NCBI GenBank assembly: GCA_046735265.1
Contig: JBKPSZ010000176.1
Span: 1 to 12,220, forward strand
DNA length: 12,220 nucleotides
Source: DATBFU01 sp046735265
Lineage (GTDB): Bacteria; Acidobacteriota; Thermoanaerobaculia; UBA5066; Gp7-AA6
Direction: 5' to 3'
The notes under the pieces were generated by a model. That model saw only the letters and a program-made list of their open reading frames with translations. It was not told the DNA's origin and ran no database searches. The position numbers were made by a program, and so were the translations under genes. The first letter of the stretch is position 1; each line of letters starts with the position of its first letter. This document shows positions 6,574-12,220 of the stretch, piece after piece.

Positions 6574-8337
6574 TTATCGAACCGGCAGTGTCGACACGAA
6601 CCCGGCGGGAGCCGCGGCCATCGAGCTCTGCGGCCGCTCCCCCTCTCCATTCATGGTTCGAATCAAGTTGAAGACGAAGAGAAGAAGAGCCGCCACGACC
6701 GGAACACCCATGAAGGATCCGACCTCGTAGAAAACCGGCCGGAAGGCCGCCGGGTACTGCAGGAGCCGCATTCCGACGCCGCCGAGGAGCAGCGCATACG
6801 TGGCGACGGCCATCCGGGGCGACCAGAGGGTCTTGCCCGAGAACACGGGGAGGATACGGAAGCTCATCCCGACGATCAGAAGGGTCGAGAATCCGATGGT
6901 GAAGACGTGGCGGGCCGCATCGGACCACCAGAGATTCTGCGCCGGCAGCTTCGTCGCCCGCGACAGGACGACCGCCAAGATTTCGAGCATGGCCCAGAGC
7001 GCCAGGCATCCGAAAGCGGCTCGGATCGCTGCCGTGGGTGCGCCCGGAGTTCGGAGCGCCGGCATCTGCGCGCGACGCCAGAGAAAGCCGTGGCCGAAGA
7101 GAAACACGAGCGCGGAAAGAGCGGCCAGGACGAGCCCCGAGTCGCGCAGGGCGAGCGCGGCCGAAAAAGGGACGCCCGGAAGGTACGAACCGAGCGCGAG
7201 GGCGACTCCGCACGCCTGGGCGACAAGTGCCGCCTCGGGCGTCCGGCGTCGCGCCGGCCCCACTCCGAGGAAGAGAGAAACCACGCGGTTTCCGAACCCG
7301 TAGATCCACGCGAGCAGGAAGCCGTAGAGCGCGGCGAAATAGAAGGGTTCGGTCAGGCCGACCGGAAGCGCGGTCTCCAGGTGTCCGGCGAGCCAGAGGC
7401 CCGGCACGGCGTTGACGGCCATCGCTGCGAGGAAGCAGATCGTCCCGAACCGGATGAACCGCAGCATCGGATCGCCCCGCCCGTACTTTCCTGTGCGGGC
7501 CCGCGAAAGGAGGTCGAAGACGAAGCGAGAGAAAAGGAGCGCCGAGGCACCCTCGAGCCCCGCGGAGAGAAGAGAAAGGAGACGTCCGGCCGGCTCGACG
7601 TTCCAGGGCTGTCCGAGGTTTCGCAGGAGGACGCCGGCGAACATGAGCCAGAAGGCGGGCAGGGCGGCGCGCGACCGCTCGGCGCTGATTCCGAGAATCC
7701 GCGGGAGCGCGTGGAACGCGATCCCCATCAGGAAGAGCGCCGCGAATCCGAGGACCTGGGTGTGACCGTGGATCTGGCGATGGGAGATCGGCACCTCGGC
7801 GCCGGCGGCGATCCGCAGCAGATTGATCATCCCCGTCGTCGCGCCGAGCGTCAGAGTGAGGAGGAGGGAGCCGAGCAGGAAGTGGGGGGAGAACGCGCGC
7901 GGCGGGGCAGTCGCCGGAGAAGGGACCGCCGAGGGGGCGGTTTTCGCGGCGGCCTCCCGGACGTCCCGAAGGAGGTCCTCGAGCGGAAGCCGGTGAACCG
8001 TCGCGAACCACGCGAGCGGCTCGTCGGGTCCGTCCTCTCCGCCGCAGTCGCCCATTCCATACTTCTCCAGAACCGGCACGGTTCCCGGAAAGCGCCGGCG
8101 CAGCTCGCGAATCGAAATGCTCGGGGGAACGAGGTCCTCCCCGGCGGTATCGCGGCCGGCGGCTTCGAGGTCGCCGAGGACCCGCGAAAGCGGGAGACCC
8201 CGCGCCGCGCAGGCGTCTTCCAGCGAACGTTCGCCGCCGCAGCAGGAATCGAGACCGTGGGAGGCGAGGATCGCGCGGGAAGCGGCATCCCGGGACGCGA
8301 GCTCCCGAACCAGCATCTTCGAGACGTTTCTCGTCAT
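6574..8337 (-). CDS. DUF542 (RIC/ScdA N-domain)-DUF1858-like-NnrS/haem-oxidase-like membrane fusion
   Basis: This is a 587-residue fusion. Residues ~4-50 match the DUF542 domain of RIC/ScdA/YtfE di-iron proteins (GLDSCCGGERSLEDAC: C32, C33, C43), usually the N-terminal part of a protein repairing Fe-S clusters after NO damage. Residues ~74-130 look like DUF1858 (IRELRRRFPGTVPVLEKYGM...C98). After a Pro/Ala linker there are about 12 membrane segments from residue ~150, starting with ISHRQIHGHTQVLGFAALF (H186, H190, H192) and FHALPRIL (H209), which resemble haem-copper oxidase subunit I/NnrS-type helices. The RIC catalytic hemerythrin domain is absent and replaced by the membrane part. NnrS-family proteins counter NO in denitrifiers. 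Start: ATG at 8337; an ATG at 8385 would begin inside a perfect palindrome, so I prefer 8337. No strong Shine-Dalgarno is seen. Confidence 0.85.
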   Translation of the reverse strand: MTRNVSKMLVRELASRDAASRAILASHGLDSCCGGERSLEDACAARGLPLSRVLGDLEAAGRDTAGEDLVPPSISIRELRRRFPGTVPVLEKYGMGDCGGEDGPDEPLAWFATVHRLPLEDLLRDVREAAAKTAPSAVPSPATAPPRAFSPHFLLGSLLLTLTLGATTGMINLLRIAAGAEVPISHRQIHGHTQVLGFAALFLMGIAFHALPRILGISAERSRAALPAFWLMFAGVLLRNLGQPWNVEPAGRLLSLLSAGLEGASALLFSRFVFDLLSRARTGKYGRGDPMLRFIRFGTICFLAAMAVNAVPGLWLAGHLETALPVGLTEPFYFAALYGFLLAWIYGFGNRVVSLFLGVGPARRRTPEAALVAQACGVALALGSYLPGVPFSAALALRDSGLVLAALSALVFLFGHGFLWRRAQMPALRTPGAPTAAIRAAFGCLALWAMLEILAVVLSRATKLPAQNLWWSDAARHVFTIGFSTLLIVGMSFRILPVFSGKTLWSPRMAVATYALLLGGVGMRLLQYPAAFRPVFYEVGSFMGVPVVAALLLFVFNLIRTMNGEGERPQSSMAAAPAGFVSTLPVR

Positions 8338-8371
8338 GTCCCGATTCGACCCGATCGGATCGGGCCCGGGT

Positions 8372-8385
8372 ATGACGCGCGTCAT
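8372..8385. promoter_or_regulatory. Perfect palindrome ATGACGCGCGTCAT, FNR-type geometry
   Basis: This 14-bp perfect palindrome has two 5-bp halves around 4 bp (ATGAC-GCGC-GTCAT), the arrangement of Crp/Fnr sites such as TTGAT-N4-ATCAA, keeping the TGA-N6-TCA core. Its centre is 41.5 bp from the ATG at 8337. At the -10 position predicted for a leaderless message the minus strand reads TCGAAT (4 of 6 to TATAAT). It is a candidate operator for the Crp/Fnr protein encoded three genes downstream. Confidence 0.45.
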
Positions 8386-8412
8386 GAGGACGCAAAGACT
8401 CGAACCGGGCGG

Positions 8413-8646
8413 CTATGACGTCGAGCCGGCCCCCGCGCGCTGCCGCTCGACCTCGATTCGGTGATAGTCGGAGAGGGCGCGCCGGACGATCTTCTGCAGG
8501 CTCCGGCGCCGGCGCGCCGATCGGATCCGTTCCCACTCCGCCAGCCCGGCCTTTCGGCACCGAACGGTCTCGCGCCAGAGGAGATCCACCGCTCTCCTCC
8601 ACCTTCGCTGGAGAATCGCCGCCGTCCGCTCGAGAGTGTTCTCCAT
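8413..8646 (-). CDS. Small basic helical protein, hypothetical
   Basis: The reading frame encodes 77 residues, strongly basic and predicted helical, with several Trp and Arg repeats (LQRRWRRAVDLLWRETVRCRKAGLAEWERIR). I recognise no family. The ATG at 8646 has a GGGAGAA purine stretch 12-13 nt upstream; the same frame stays open to an ATG at 8730, but starting there would place operator site B inside the gene. It lies 75 nt upstream of the RIC-like gene on the same strand and could share its transcript, although the palindrome at 8372-8385 in that gap suggests a separate promoter. High GC makes such short open frames common, so it may not be real. Confidence 0.45.
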   Translation of the reverse strand: MENTLERTAAILQRRWRRAVDLLWRETVRCRKAGLAEWERIRSARRRRSLQKIVRRALSDYHRIEVERQRAGAGSTS

Positions 8647-8716
8647 CAGAGCGTCAATTCTCCCTCGAATCGCCGGCCGGCAGAGCGAATTCCTCGGCGA
8701 CCCGGACACTCCCGAA

Positions 8717-8760
8717 TGATGCATCCGCATCAGGTCGCCGGATCGCCTGCGCTCTAGGCT
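8717..8760 (+). promoter_or_regulatory. Operator site B (perfect TGATGC-ATCC-GCATCA) with leaderless-type -10
   Basis: The repeat at 8717-8732 is the only copy with two perfect 6-bp arms. TAGGCT at 8755-8760 begins 30.5 bp from its centre and predicts transcription starting exactly at the ATG at 8767; there is no Shine-Dalgarno. The site lies between divergent genes. Just downstream, AGGTCGCCGGA (8732-8742) is repeated identically at 600-610 near site A, though at a different distance from the -10. Confidence 0.65.
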
Positions 8761-8766
8761 CGACTC

Positions 8767-9300
8767 ATGCGGCCGTCCCCGCGGCTCGTTCTCGGCGCCC
8801 TGGCGATGCTCGGCGTTCTGGCCGCCAGCGCCGCGGCCATGGATCGGACCGTCGCGGCGGCGACTCCCCGTTTCGTCGACGCGACGCGGCAGGCCGAGGA
8901 GTTCATCGGCTATGCGCGGACGATCGTCCTGACCGCGTCTCAGCAGGAACTGCGGGATCGCGTGCTCGGGTGGATCCCGGCGGCCTGCTGCTCGAAGTTC
9001 TCTGCCCGGACCTGCTGCTGCCCGTGCAATCTGGCGAAGACGGTCTGGGGGCTGGCCAACTTTCTAATCGTACGCCAGGGAGCGACCGCCGCGGCGCTCG
9101 AGCAGGGAGTCCGGTCCTGGCTGAGATTCGTCAATCCCCGGGGTTTCTCGGGCAAAGCCTGCGACGAGCCGGGCGGCTGCGCCAGGGCGTTCGCCCAGGA
9201 CGGTTGCGGCGGAATGGACGAAACGAAGTTGATCGCGGCGCGGCCGGCGGCGGCGGATGGAGGTCAAGGGCATGGAAGTTCGGCGCATTCCCGGCGATGA
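8767..9300 (+). CDS. Exported cysteine-rich protein of unknown function
   Basis: The 177-residue product begins with a signal peptide: MRPSPR, a hydrophobic stretch (LVLGALAMLGVLAASAA), then an AxA-like end near residue 24. The mature part has CC-x7-CCC-P-C (C74, C75, C83-C85, C87) followed by NLAKTVWGLANFLIV, and further cysteines C132, C138 and C147. I recognise no family; the dense Cys block is loosely reminiscent of PCYCGC-type exported proteins and could bind a metal or form disulphides. The ATG has no Shine-Dalgarno but fits a leaderless start below site B. Its 3' end overlaps the next gene by 29 nt, so the two genes are cotranscribed and probably act together. Confidence 0.72.
   Translation: MRPSPRLVLGALAMLGVLAASAAAMDRTVAAATPRFVDATRQAEEFIGYARTIVLTASQQELRDRVLGWIPAACCSKFSARTCCCPCNLAKTVWGLANFLIVRQGATAAALEQGVRSWLRFVNPRGFSGKACDEPGGCARAFAQDGCGGMDETKLIAARPAAADGGQGHGSSAHSRR
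9259..9264 (+). promoter_or_regulatory. Shine-Dalgarno GGAGGT that decides the start at 9272
   Basis: GGAGGT ends 7 nt before the ATG at 9272. It includes the last base of the in-frame ATG at 9257, so it supports the later start. It lies inside the 3' end of the upstream gene, the usual set-up for coupled translation. Confidence 0.65.
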
Positions 9301-9697
9301 CGTGTCGGGCACCGACCGCAGGCCGGTCTGGTCCCGCCCGGAAGCGATCGAGCGCCTGCGCGAAGCTCTTCGCTGTCTCGTGGACGAGAACCACACGATC
9401 TGCGAGGTCGCCGCGGAGCGTCGGATCTTCTGCCGGGGATTCCGGCGCTGGCCCGACTCCGAGTTCGACCGGCGCTGGAGGCCGGCGCTCGGACGCAGCA
9501 CGCATCTGACGCGCGCCCAGATGGAAGAGCTTGCCAACCTCTGGCAGATCGCGGAACAGGTTCGGCACCGCGTGGGATTCGCGTGCGACGCACAAACCTC
9601 TCGCGGGCCATGTCGGGGCTGGGACGAATTCTCCAACGACGACCTCGCCCGCCAGTGCAACGACGTCATCGGCCTCGACGTGATTGTGACGGCGTAG
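9272..9697 (+). CDS. Five-cysteine small protein, paralogue 2 (function unknown)
   Basis: This 141-residue protein is a paralogue of the product at 1791-2189. Shared features in order: SRPEAIERLR, C44-EVA, C54-RGF, FDRRW, LTRAQMEEL, C105-D, C114-RGW, a D/N-F-x-N stretch, C129 and a terminal DVIV. It lacks the extra Cys of paralogue 1 but has its own C35. I know no family for it; conserved Cys with no export signal suggest a cytoplasmic metal or redox protein. Its start overlaps the exported Cys-rich gene, so an exported and a cytoplasmic Cys protein are made together. A strong hairpin at 9745-9769 ends the unit. The paralogue relation is certain from sequence; the function is not. Confidence 0.8.
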   Translation: MEVRRIPGDDVSGTDRRPVWSRPEAIERLREALRCLVDENHTICEVAAERRIFCRGFRRWPDSEFDRRWRPALGRSTHLTRAQMEELANLWQIAEQVRHRVGFACDAQTSRGPCRGWDEFSNDDLARQCNDVIGLDVIVTA

Positions 9698-9744
9698 ACG
9701 TCGGCCCGCGACACCTCCCGGTCCGATCCCTCCCAAGATAAGGA

Positions 9745-9769
9745 AAGCGGCCGGAGGATCCGGCCGCTT
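9745..9769. terminator. Bidirectional terminator hairpin
   Basis: AAGCGGCCGG and CCGGCCGCTT pair perfectly over 10 bp with an AGGAT loop. It lies between the convergent stops at 9697 and 9815. The A/T pairs at the stem base give a short T-run in each direction. Confidence 0.75.
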
Positions 9770-9774
9770 CGAGG

Positions 9775-9809
9775 CCGCCCCGTCGGGCGGCGGCTCCGCG
9801 TGCGCGGAG
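9775..9809. repeat. Two further hairpins next to the terminator
   Basis: CCGCCC-cgtc-GGGCGG (9775-9790) and CTCCGC-gtgc-GCGGAG (9794-9809) follow the terminator directly, making three hairpins in 65 nt before the stop of the Hsp20 gene. They could protect the Hsp20 mRNA 3' end or add to termination. Confidence 0.5.
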
Positions 9810-9814
9810 TCATT

Positions 9815-10303
9815 TCACGCGAGCCTGACCTCGATCGCCTTCGTCTGCGCCTTCTCCGTCTTCGGCAGGAAGACGCGAAGGACGCCGTCCTTGAATTCCG
9901 CCGAGATCTTGATCGCATCGGCGTTCTCGGGGACCGCGAAGGTCCGGAGGAAGGTGCCGTACGAGCGCTCGATCCGGTGAAACTTCCTTCCCTTCTCTTC
10001 CTTCTCCTGCTTTCTCTCCCCTTCGATCGTCAGAACTCCGTTCTCGACGGTGACCTTCACGGACTCCTTCGGAATGTCAGGGAGTTCCGCCTTGACGAGA
10101 TAGAACTTCTCGGTTTCTTCGATGTCGACCGCGGGCGTCCAGTCCGCCAGCTTGAGGACTTCCTTGTCGACCGGCCGGGTCCACGTTCCGAAGAAGCGGT
10201 TCAGCCGGTCGGACATTTCCTCCATTTCCCGATAGAAGGGCTCGCCAAGCCCGAACGGGCGGAAGGGGAGCGTCGGCTCGCGACGAATCAGATTGAAGTT
10301 CAT
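9815..10303 (-). CDS. Small heat-shock protein, Hsp20/alpha-crystallin family
   Basis: This is a 162-residue ATP-independent chaperone that holds unfolding proteins. The alpha-crystallin domain covers ~55-150: TPAVDIEETEKFYLVKAELP, VENGVLTIEGERK and the signature GVLRVFLPK (140-148). The C-terminal AIEVRLA gives the I-x-V motif used for oligomer assembly. The ATG at 10303 has a strong AAGGAGGT Shine-Dalgarno 4 nt upstream (10308-10315), in contrast to the SD-less neighbours. The frame stays open upstream, antisense to the phosphorylase, but that part is not coding. Operator site D lies 63.5 bp upstream, facing the divergent phosphorylase gene better than this one. No CIRCE or other heat-shock operator is seen. 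Confidence 0.95.
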   Translation of the reverse strand: MNFNLIRREPTLPFRPFGLGEPFYREMEEMSDRLNRFFGTWTRPVDKEVLKLADWTPAVDIEETEKFYLVKAELPDIPKESVKVTVENGVLTIEGERKQEKEEKGRKFHRIERSYGTFLRTFAVPENADAIKISAEFKDGVLRVFLPKTEKAQTKAIEVRLA

Positions 10304-10358
10304 GGCAACCTCCTTTTCTCTTTCGCGCCGAGCTTCGCCTCTGCGAGCGAAATCTCCG

Positions 10359-10413
10359 TGACGCGAATGCATCAATCGGATCCGAGCAGGCGATCTCCGC
10401 CTTCTGCTATTCT
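10359..10413 (+). promoter_or_regulatory. Operator site D (TGACGC-GAAT-GCATCA) and -10 of the phosphorylase gene
   Basis: The repeat at 10359-10374 matches 11 of 12 arm positions, with the perfect half GCATCA toward the phosphorylase. A -10-like TATTCT at 10408-10413 starts 41.5 bp from the site centre, about one helical turn further than at the other copies. The start site would be near 10420, giving a leader of about 7 nt before the ATG at 10427 and no Shine-Dalgarno. The region is divergent, so an effect on Hsp20 is also possible. Confidence 0.5.
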
Positions 10414-10426
10414 TTCGTCCCGCCCA

Positions 10427-12220
10427 ATGCGAGTGCTCGGGATCCACCCTCCGGCCCGGCCGTTGCCCGAGAACCTGCGGATTCTGGACTCCCTGGCACG
10501 TGACTTGCGCTGGACGTGGCGGCCGACTCTTCGCGCGGTGTTCCAGACGCTCGACGCGGACGGCTGGGAACGGACGGGCGAAAACCCCGTCGCGCTCCTG
10601 GCGGAATGTCCCGAGGAGCGGCTCGCCTGGGCCGCTTCCGACCGCTCCTTCCTGACCCTCCTCGCCGCCGTCTCGACCGAGCTCGGCATCGAAGACGACA
10701 CGCAGCCCGCGCACCCGGCCGTGCGGGCTCTGCGACAGAGGGGGGATCTCGTCGCCTACTTCTCCGCCGAGTTCGGCCTGACCGAGATCCTGCCCATCTA
10801 CGCCGGCGGCCTGGGGGTCCTCGCCGGCGACCACCTGAAGTCCTCGAGCGATCTCGGCCTCCCTCTGGTCGGCGTCGGTCTCTTCTACGCGCGCGGCTAC
10901 TTCCACCAGTTGATCGACCGCCAGGAGGGGCAGCGCTCTGTGGACGCGGCGCTCGACCCCGATCGGCTCCCGATGTCGCTCGCGCGCGGGGAAGGGGGCG
11001 CTCCGCCCGCCGTCACCGTGACGGTCGGCGAGCGTGACGTCCGGATTCTCGTGCGCCTCGTCACCGTGGGACGCGTCCCGCTGCTCCTCCTCGACACGAA
11101 CTTCGAGGAGAACCACCCGGACGACCGCGAGATCACCGCGCGCCTCTACGGCGGCGACCAGGAAACGCGCATCCGGCAGGAGATCGTGCTCGGCATCGGC
11201 GGGCTGCGCGCCCTGGAGGCCATGCGCTGGCGGCCCACGATCCGGCACTTGAACGAGGGGCACGCCGCGTTCGTGGGTCTCGAGCGAATCCGGCAGATCG
11301 TCGGCGAGGAAGGTCTCTCCTTCGCCGACGCGCGCGACCTCGCGGCCGCGGGCAACGTCTTCACGACGCACACCCCCGTTCCCGCGGGGATCGATCGCTT
11401 CACCCCGGCGTTGGTCAAGAAGTACCTCACGAGCTACGTGCCCGGAGCGGGCCTCGATTTCGACGACTTCCTCAAGCTCGGCCAGGAGTCTCCGGGCAAG
11501 CCCGAGGAGCCGTTCTCGATGGCCGTCCTCGCCCTCCGTCTGTCCGGCCACGCCAACGCCGTGTCCCGTCTGCACGCCCGCGTCTCGCGGCGCCTGTGGC
11601 TCGGACTCCTGCCGGAGCTCGCCGACGAGGACGTTCGCATCCGCGCGATTACGAACGGAGTCCACGCTCCCACGTGGACCGATCCGCAGATCGCGAGCCT
11701 CTCCCTCGTCGAGAATCCCCGCTCCGCCGATCCGCTCGCGTTCTGGCGCCGCCACGAAGGGCTGCGGGCGAGCCTCGTCGCCGACTGCCGACGCCGGATC
11801 GCCGAGGCGCGGCGGGCGGCCGGTGCTGCGGCCGAGGAGGTCGAGGAAGCCTGGCGCCTCCTCGATCCCTCCGTGCTGACGATCGGGTTCGCGCGGCGTT
11901 TCGCGACCTACAAGCGCGCCACGCTGCTGTTCCGCGATCCGGAGCGGCTCCGGAAGATCCTCCACGCCGGCCCGGCGCAGATCCTGTTCGCCGGGAAGGC
12001 GCACCCGCGCGACGAGGCGGGAAAGGAACTTCTGCGCGCCGTCTCCCACTACGCCGAGATGCCGGAGTTCCGCGGCCGCATCCTCCTCCTTCCCGACTAC
12101 GACATGGGGCTCGCGCGCACGCTCGTCTCCGGCTGTGACGTCTGGCTGAACAACCCGGTCCGTCCCCACGAGGCTTCCGGGACGTCGGGCATGAAGGCGG
12201 CGATGAACGGCGTCCTGAAT
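10427..12220 (+). CDS. glgP: Alpha-glucan (glycogen) phosphorylase, 5' part
   Basis: The first 598 residues of an alpha-glucan phosphorylase are present; the frame is open to the window edge and should continue for roughly 100-250 residues. The N-terminus (LPENLRILDSLARDLRWTW) is the DUF3417 domain of the short bacterial phosphorylase family. Catalytic-domain blocks follow in order: YFSAEFGLTEILPIYAGGLG, RHLNEGHAAF, FTTHTPVPAGIDRF, ITNGVHAPTW, FARRFATYKRATLL, GKAHPRDEAGKE and PHEASGTSGMKAAMNG, whose Lys (K590) is the expected pyridoxal-phosphate attachment residue. It releases glucose-1-phosphate from glycogen in the cytoplasm. The ATG at 10427 has no Shine-Dalgarno and follows operator site D with a short leader. 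Glycogen breakdown suits energy supply in dormancy or oxygen limitation. Confidence 0.95.
   Translation, partial: MRVLGIHPPARPLPENLRILDSLARDLRWTWRPTLRAVFQTLDADGWERTGENPVALLAECPEERLAWAASDRSFLTLLAAVSTELGIEDDTQPAHPAVRALRQRGDLVAYFSAEFGLTEILPIYAGGLGVLAGDHLKSSSDLGLPLVGVGLFYARGYFHQLIDRQEGQRSVDAALDPDRLPMSLARGEGGAPPAVTVTVGERDVRILVRLVTVGRVPLLLLDTNFEENHPDDREITARLYGGDQETRIRQEIVLGIGGLRALEAMRWRPTIRHLNEGHAAFVGLERIRQIVGEEGLSFADARDLAAAGNVFTTHTPVPAGIDRFTPALVKKYLTSYVPGAGLDFDDFLKLGQESPGKPEEPFSMAVLALRLSGHANAVSRLHARVSRRLWLGLLPELADEDVRIRAITNGVHAPTWTDPQIASLSLVENPRSADPLAFWRRHEGLRASLVADCRRRIAEARRAAGAAAEEVEEAWRLLDPSVLTIGFARRFATYKRATLLFRDPERLRKILHAGPAQILFAGKAHPRDEAGKELLRAVSHYAEMPEFRGRILLLPDYDMGLARTLVSGCDVWLNNPVRPHEASGTSGMKAAMNGVLN

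Noticed and set aside
8350..8364. Near-palindromic CCCGATCGGATCGGG before the RIC-like gene
   Set aside because: GATC/CG-rich repeats arise easily in this GC-rich sequence, and it has no match elsewhere in the window.
6907..8418. 503-codon plus-strand frame opposite the DUF542-membrane gene
   Set aside because: It is extremely charged (Glu/Arg-rich) mirror coding of a membrane protein and shows no domain.
6480..8602. Long minus-strand open frame upstream of the oxidoreductase start
   Set aside because: It overlaps the DUF542-membrane fusion in another frame, is Arg/Pro/Gly-rich with no domain, and is a typical high-GC shadow. Only the part after about 6478 is coding.
8647..8730. N-terminal extension of the small basic protein to an ATG at 8730
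   Set aside because: It would put the perfect operator copy inside the coding region; the shorter start has a purine stretch upstream.
10304..12169. Long minus-strand open frame that runs into Hsp20
   Set aside because: It is antisense to the clearly conserved glucan phosphorylase and has shadow-like composition; the Hsp20 ATG at 10303 with its strong Shine-Dalgarno is the real start.

Overview
The window is about 12.2 kb of GC-rich, densely coded bacterial chromosome. Codon use, short intergenic gaps and the gene set suggest an uncultured soil or sediment bacterium, perhaps Acidobacteriota-like. That is only an impression, because no rRNA or marker gene is present. I see no mobile element, CRISPR array or tRNA.

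Layout from left to right. The 3' end of a DUF4010 (MgtC/SapB-type) membrane protein (+) is followed by a universal stress protein (+) and a PAS-LuxR regulator with clustered cysteines (+). A minus-strand group follows, in transcription order: a four-helix membrane protein, a hemerythrin-domain protein and a small five-cysteine protein (paralogue 1). A radical SAM protein (+) with an unusually spaced cluster motif diverges from that group. It converges with a minus-strand run that reads, in transcription order, a small basic protein, a DUF542-DUF1858-polytopic membrane fusion (RIC/NnrS-like), an FAD oxidoreductase of the geranylgeranyl-reductase type and a Crp/Fnr regulator. Two plus-strand genes follow: an exported cysteine-rich protein and, overlapping it, paralogue 2 of the five-cysteine protein. 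They end at a strong hairpin shared with a convergent Hsp20 gene (-). An alpha-glucan phosphorylase (+) diverges from Hsp20 and runs off the right edge.

The main non-coding signal is a 16-bp inverted repeat, TGATGC-N4-GCATCA, found five times. Every copy is intergenic and upstream of a start codon: the stress protein, five-cysteine paralogue 1, the radical SAM gene, the exported Cys-rich/paralogue 2 pair, and the Hsp20/phosphorylase divergent region. The promoter-proximal half GCATCA is invariant. A TANNNT -10-like element lies 30.5-31.5 bp (three sites) or 41.5 bp (one site) from the site centre, and at three of these genes the predicted transcript begins at or 1 nt before the start codon. 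This looks like one regulon with an activator-type site and leaderless mRNAs.

Together the genes look like an oxygen-limitation, nitrosative-stress or dormancy island: Usp, Hsp20, hemerythrin, RIC-type domains, a haem-oxidase-like membrane domain, glycogen mobilisation, a Crp/Fnr regulator and several uncharacterised cysteine-rich proteins. It resembles DosR- or FNR-type regulons in content but has a different operator. The assignment of function is inference; the motif, its spacing and the paralogue pair are seen directly.
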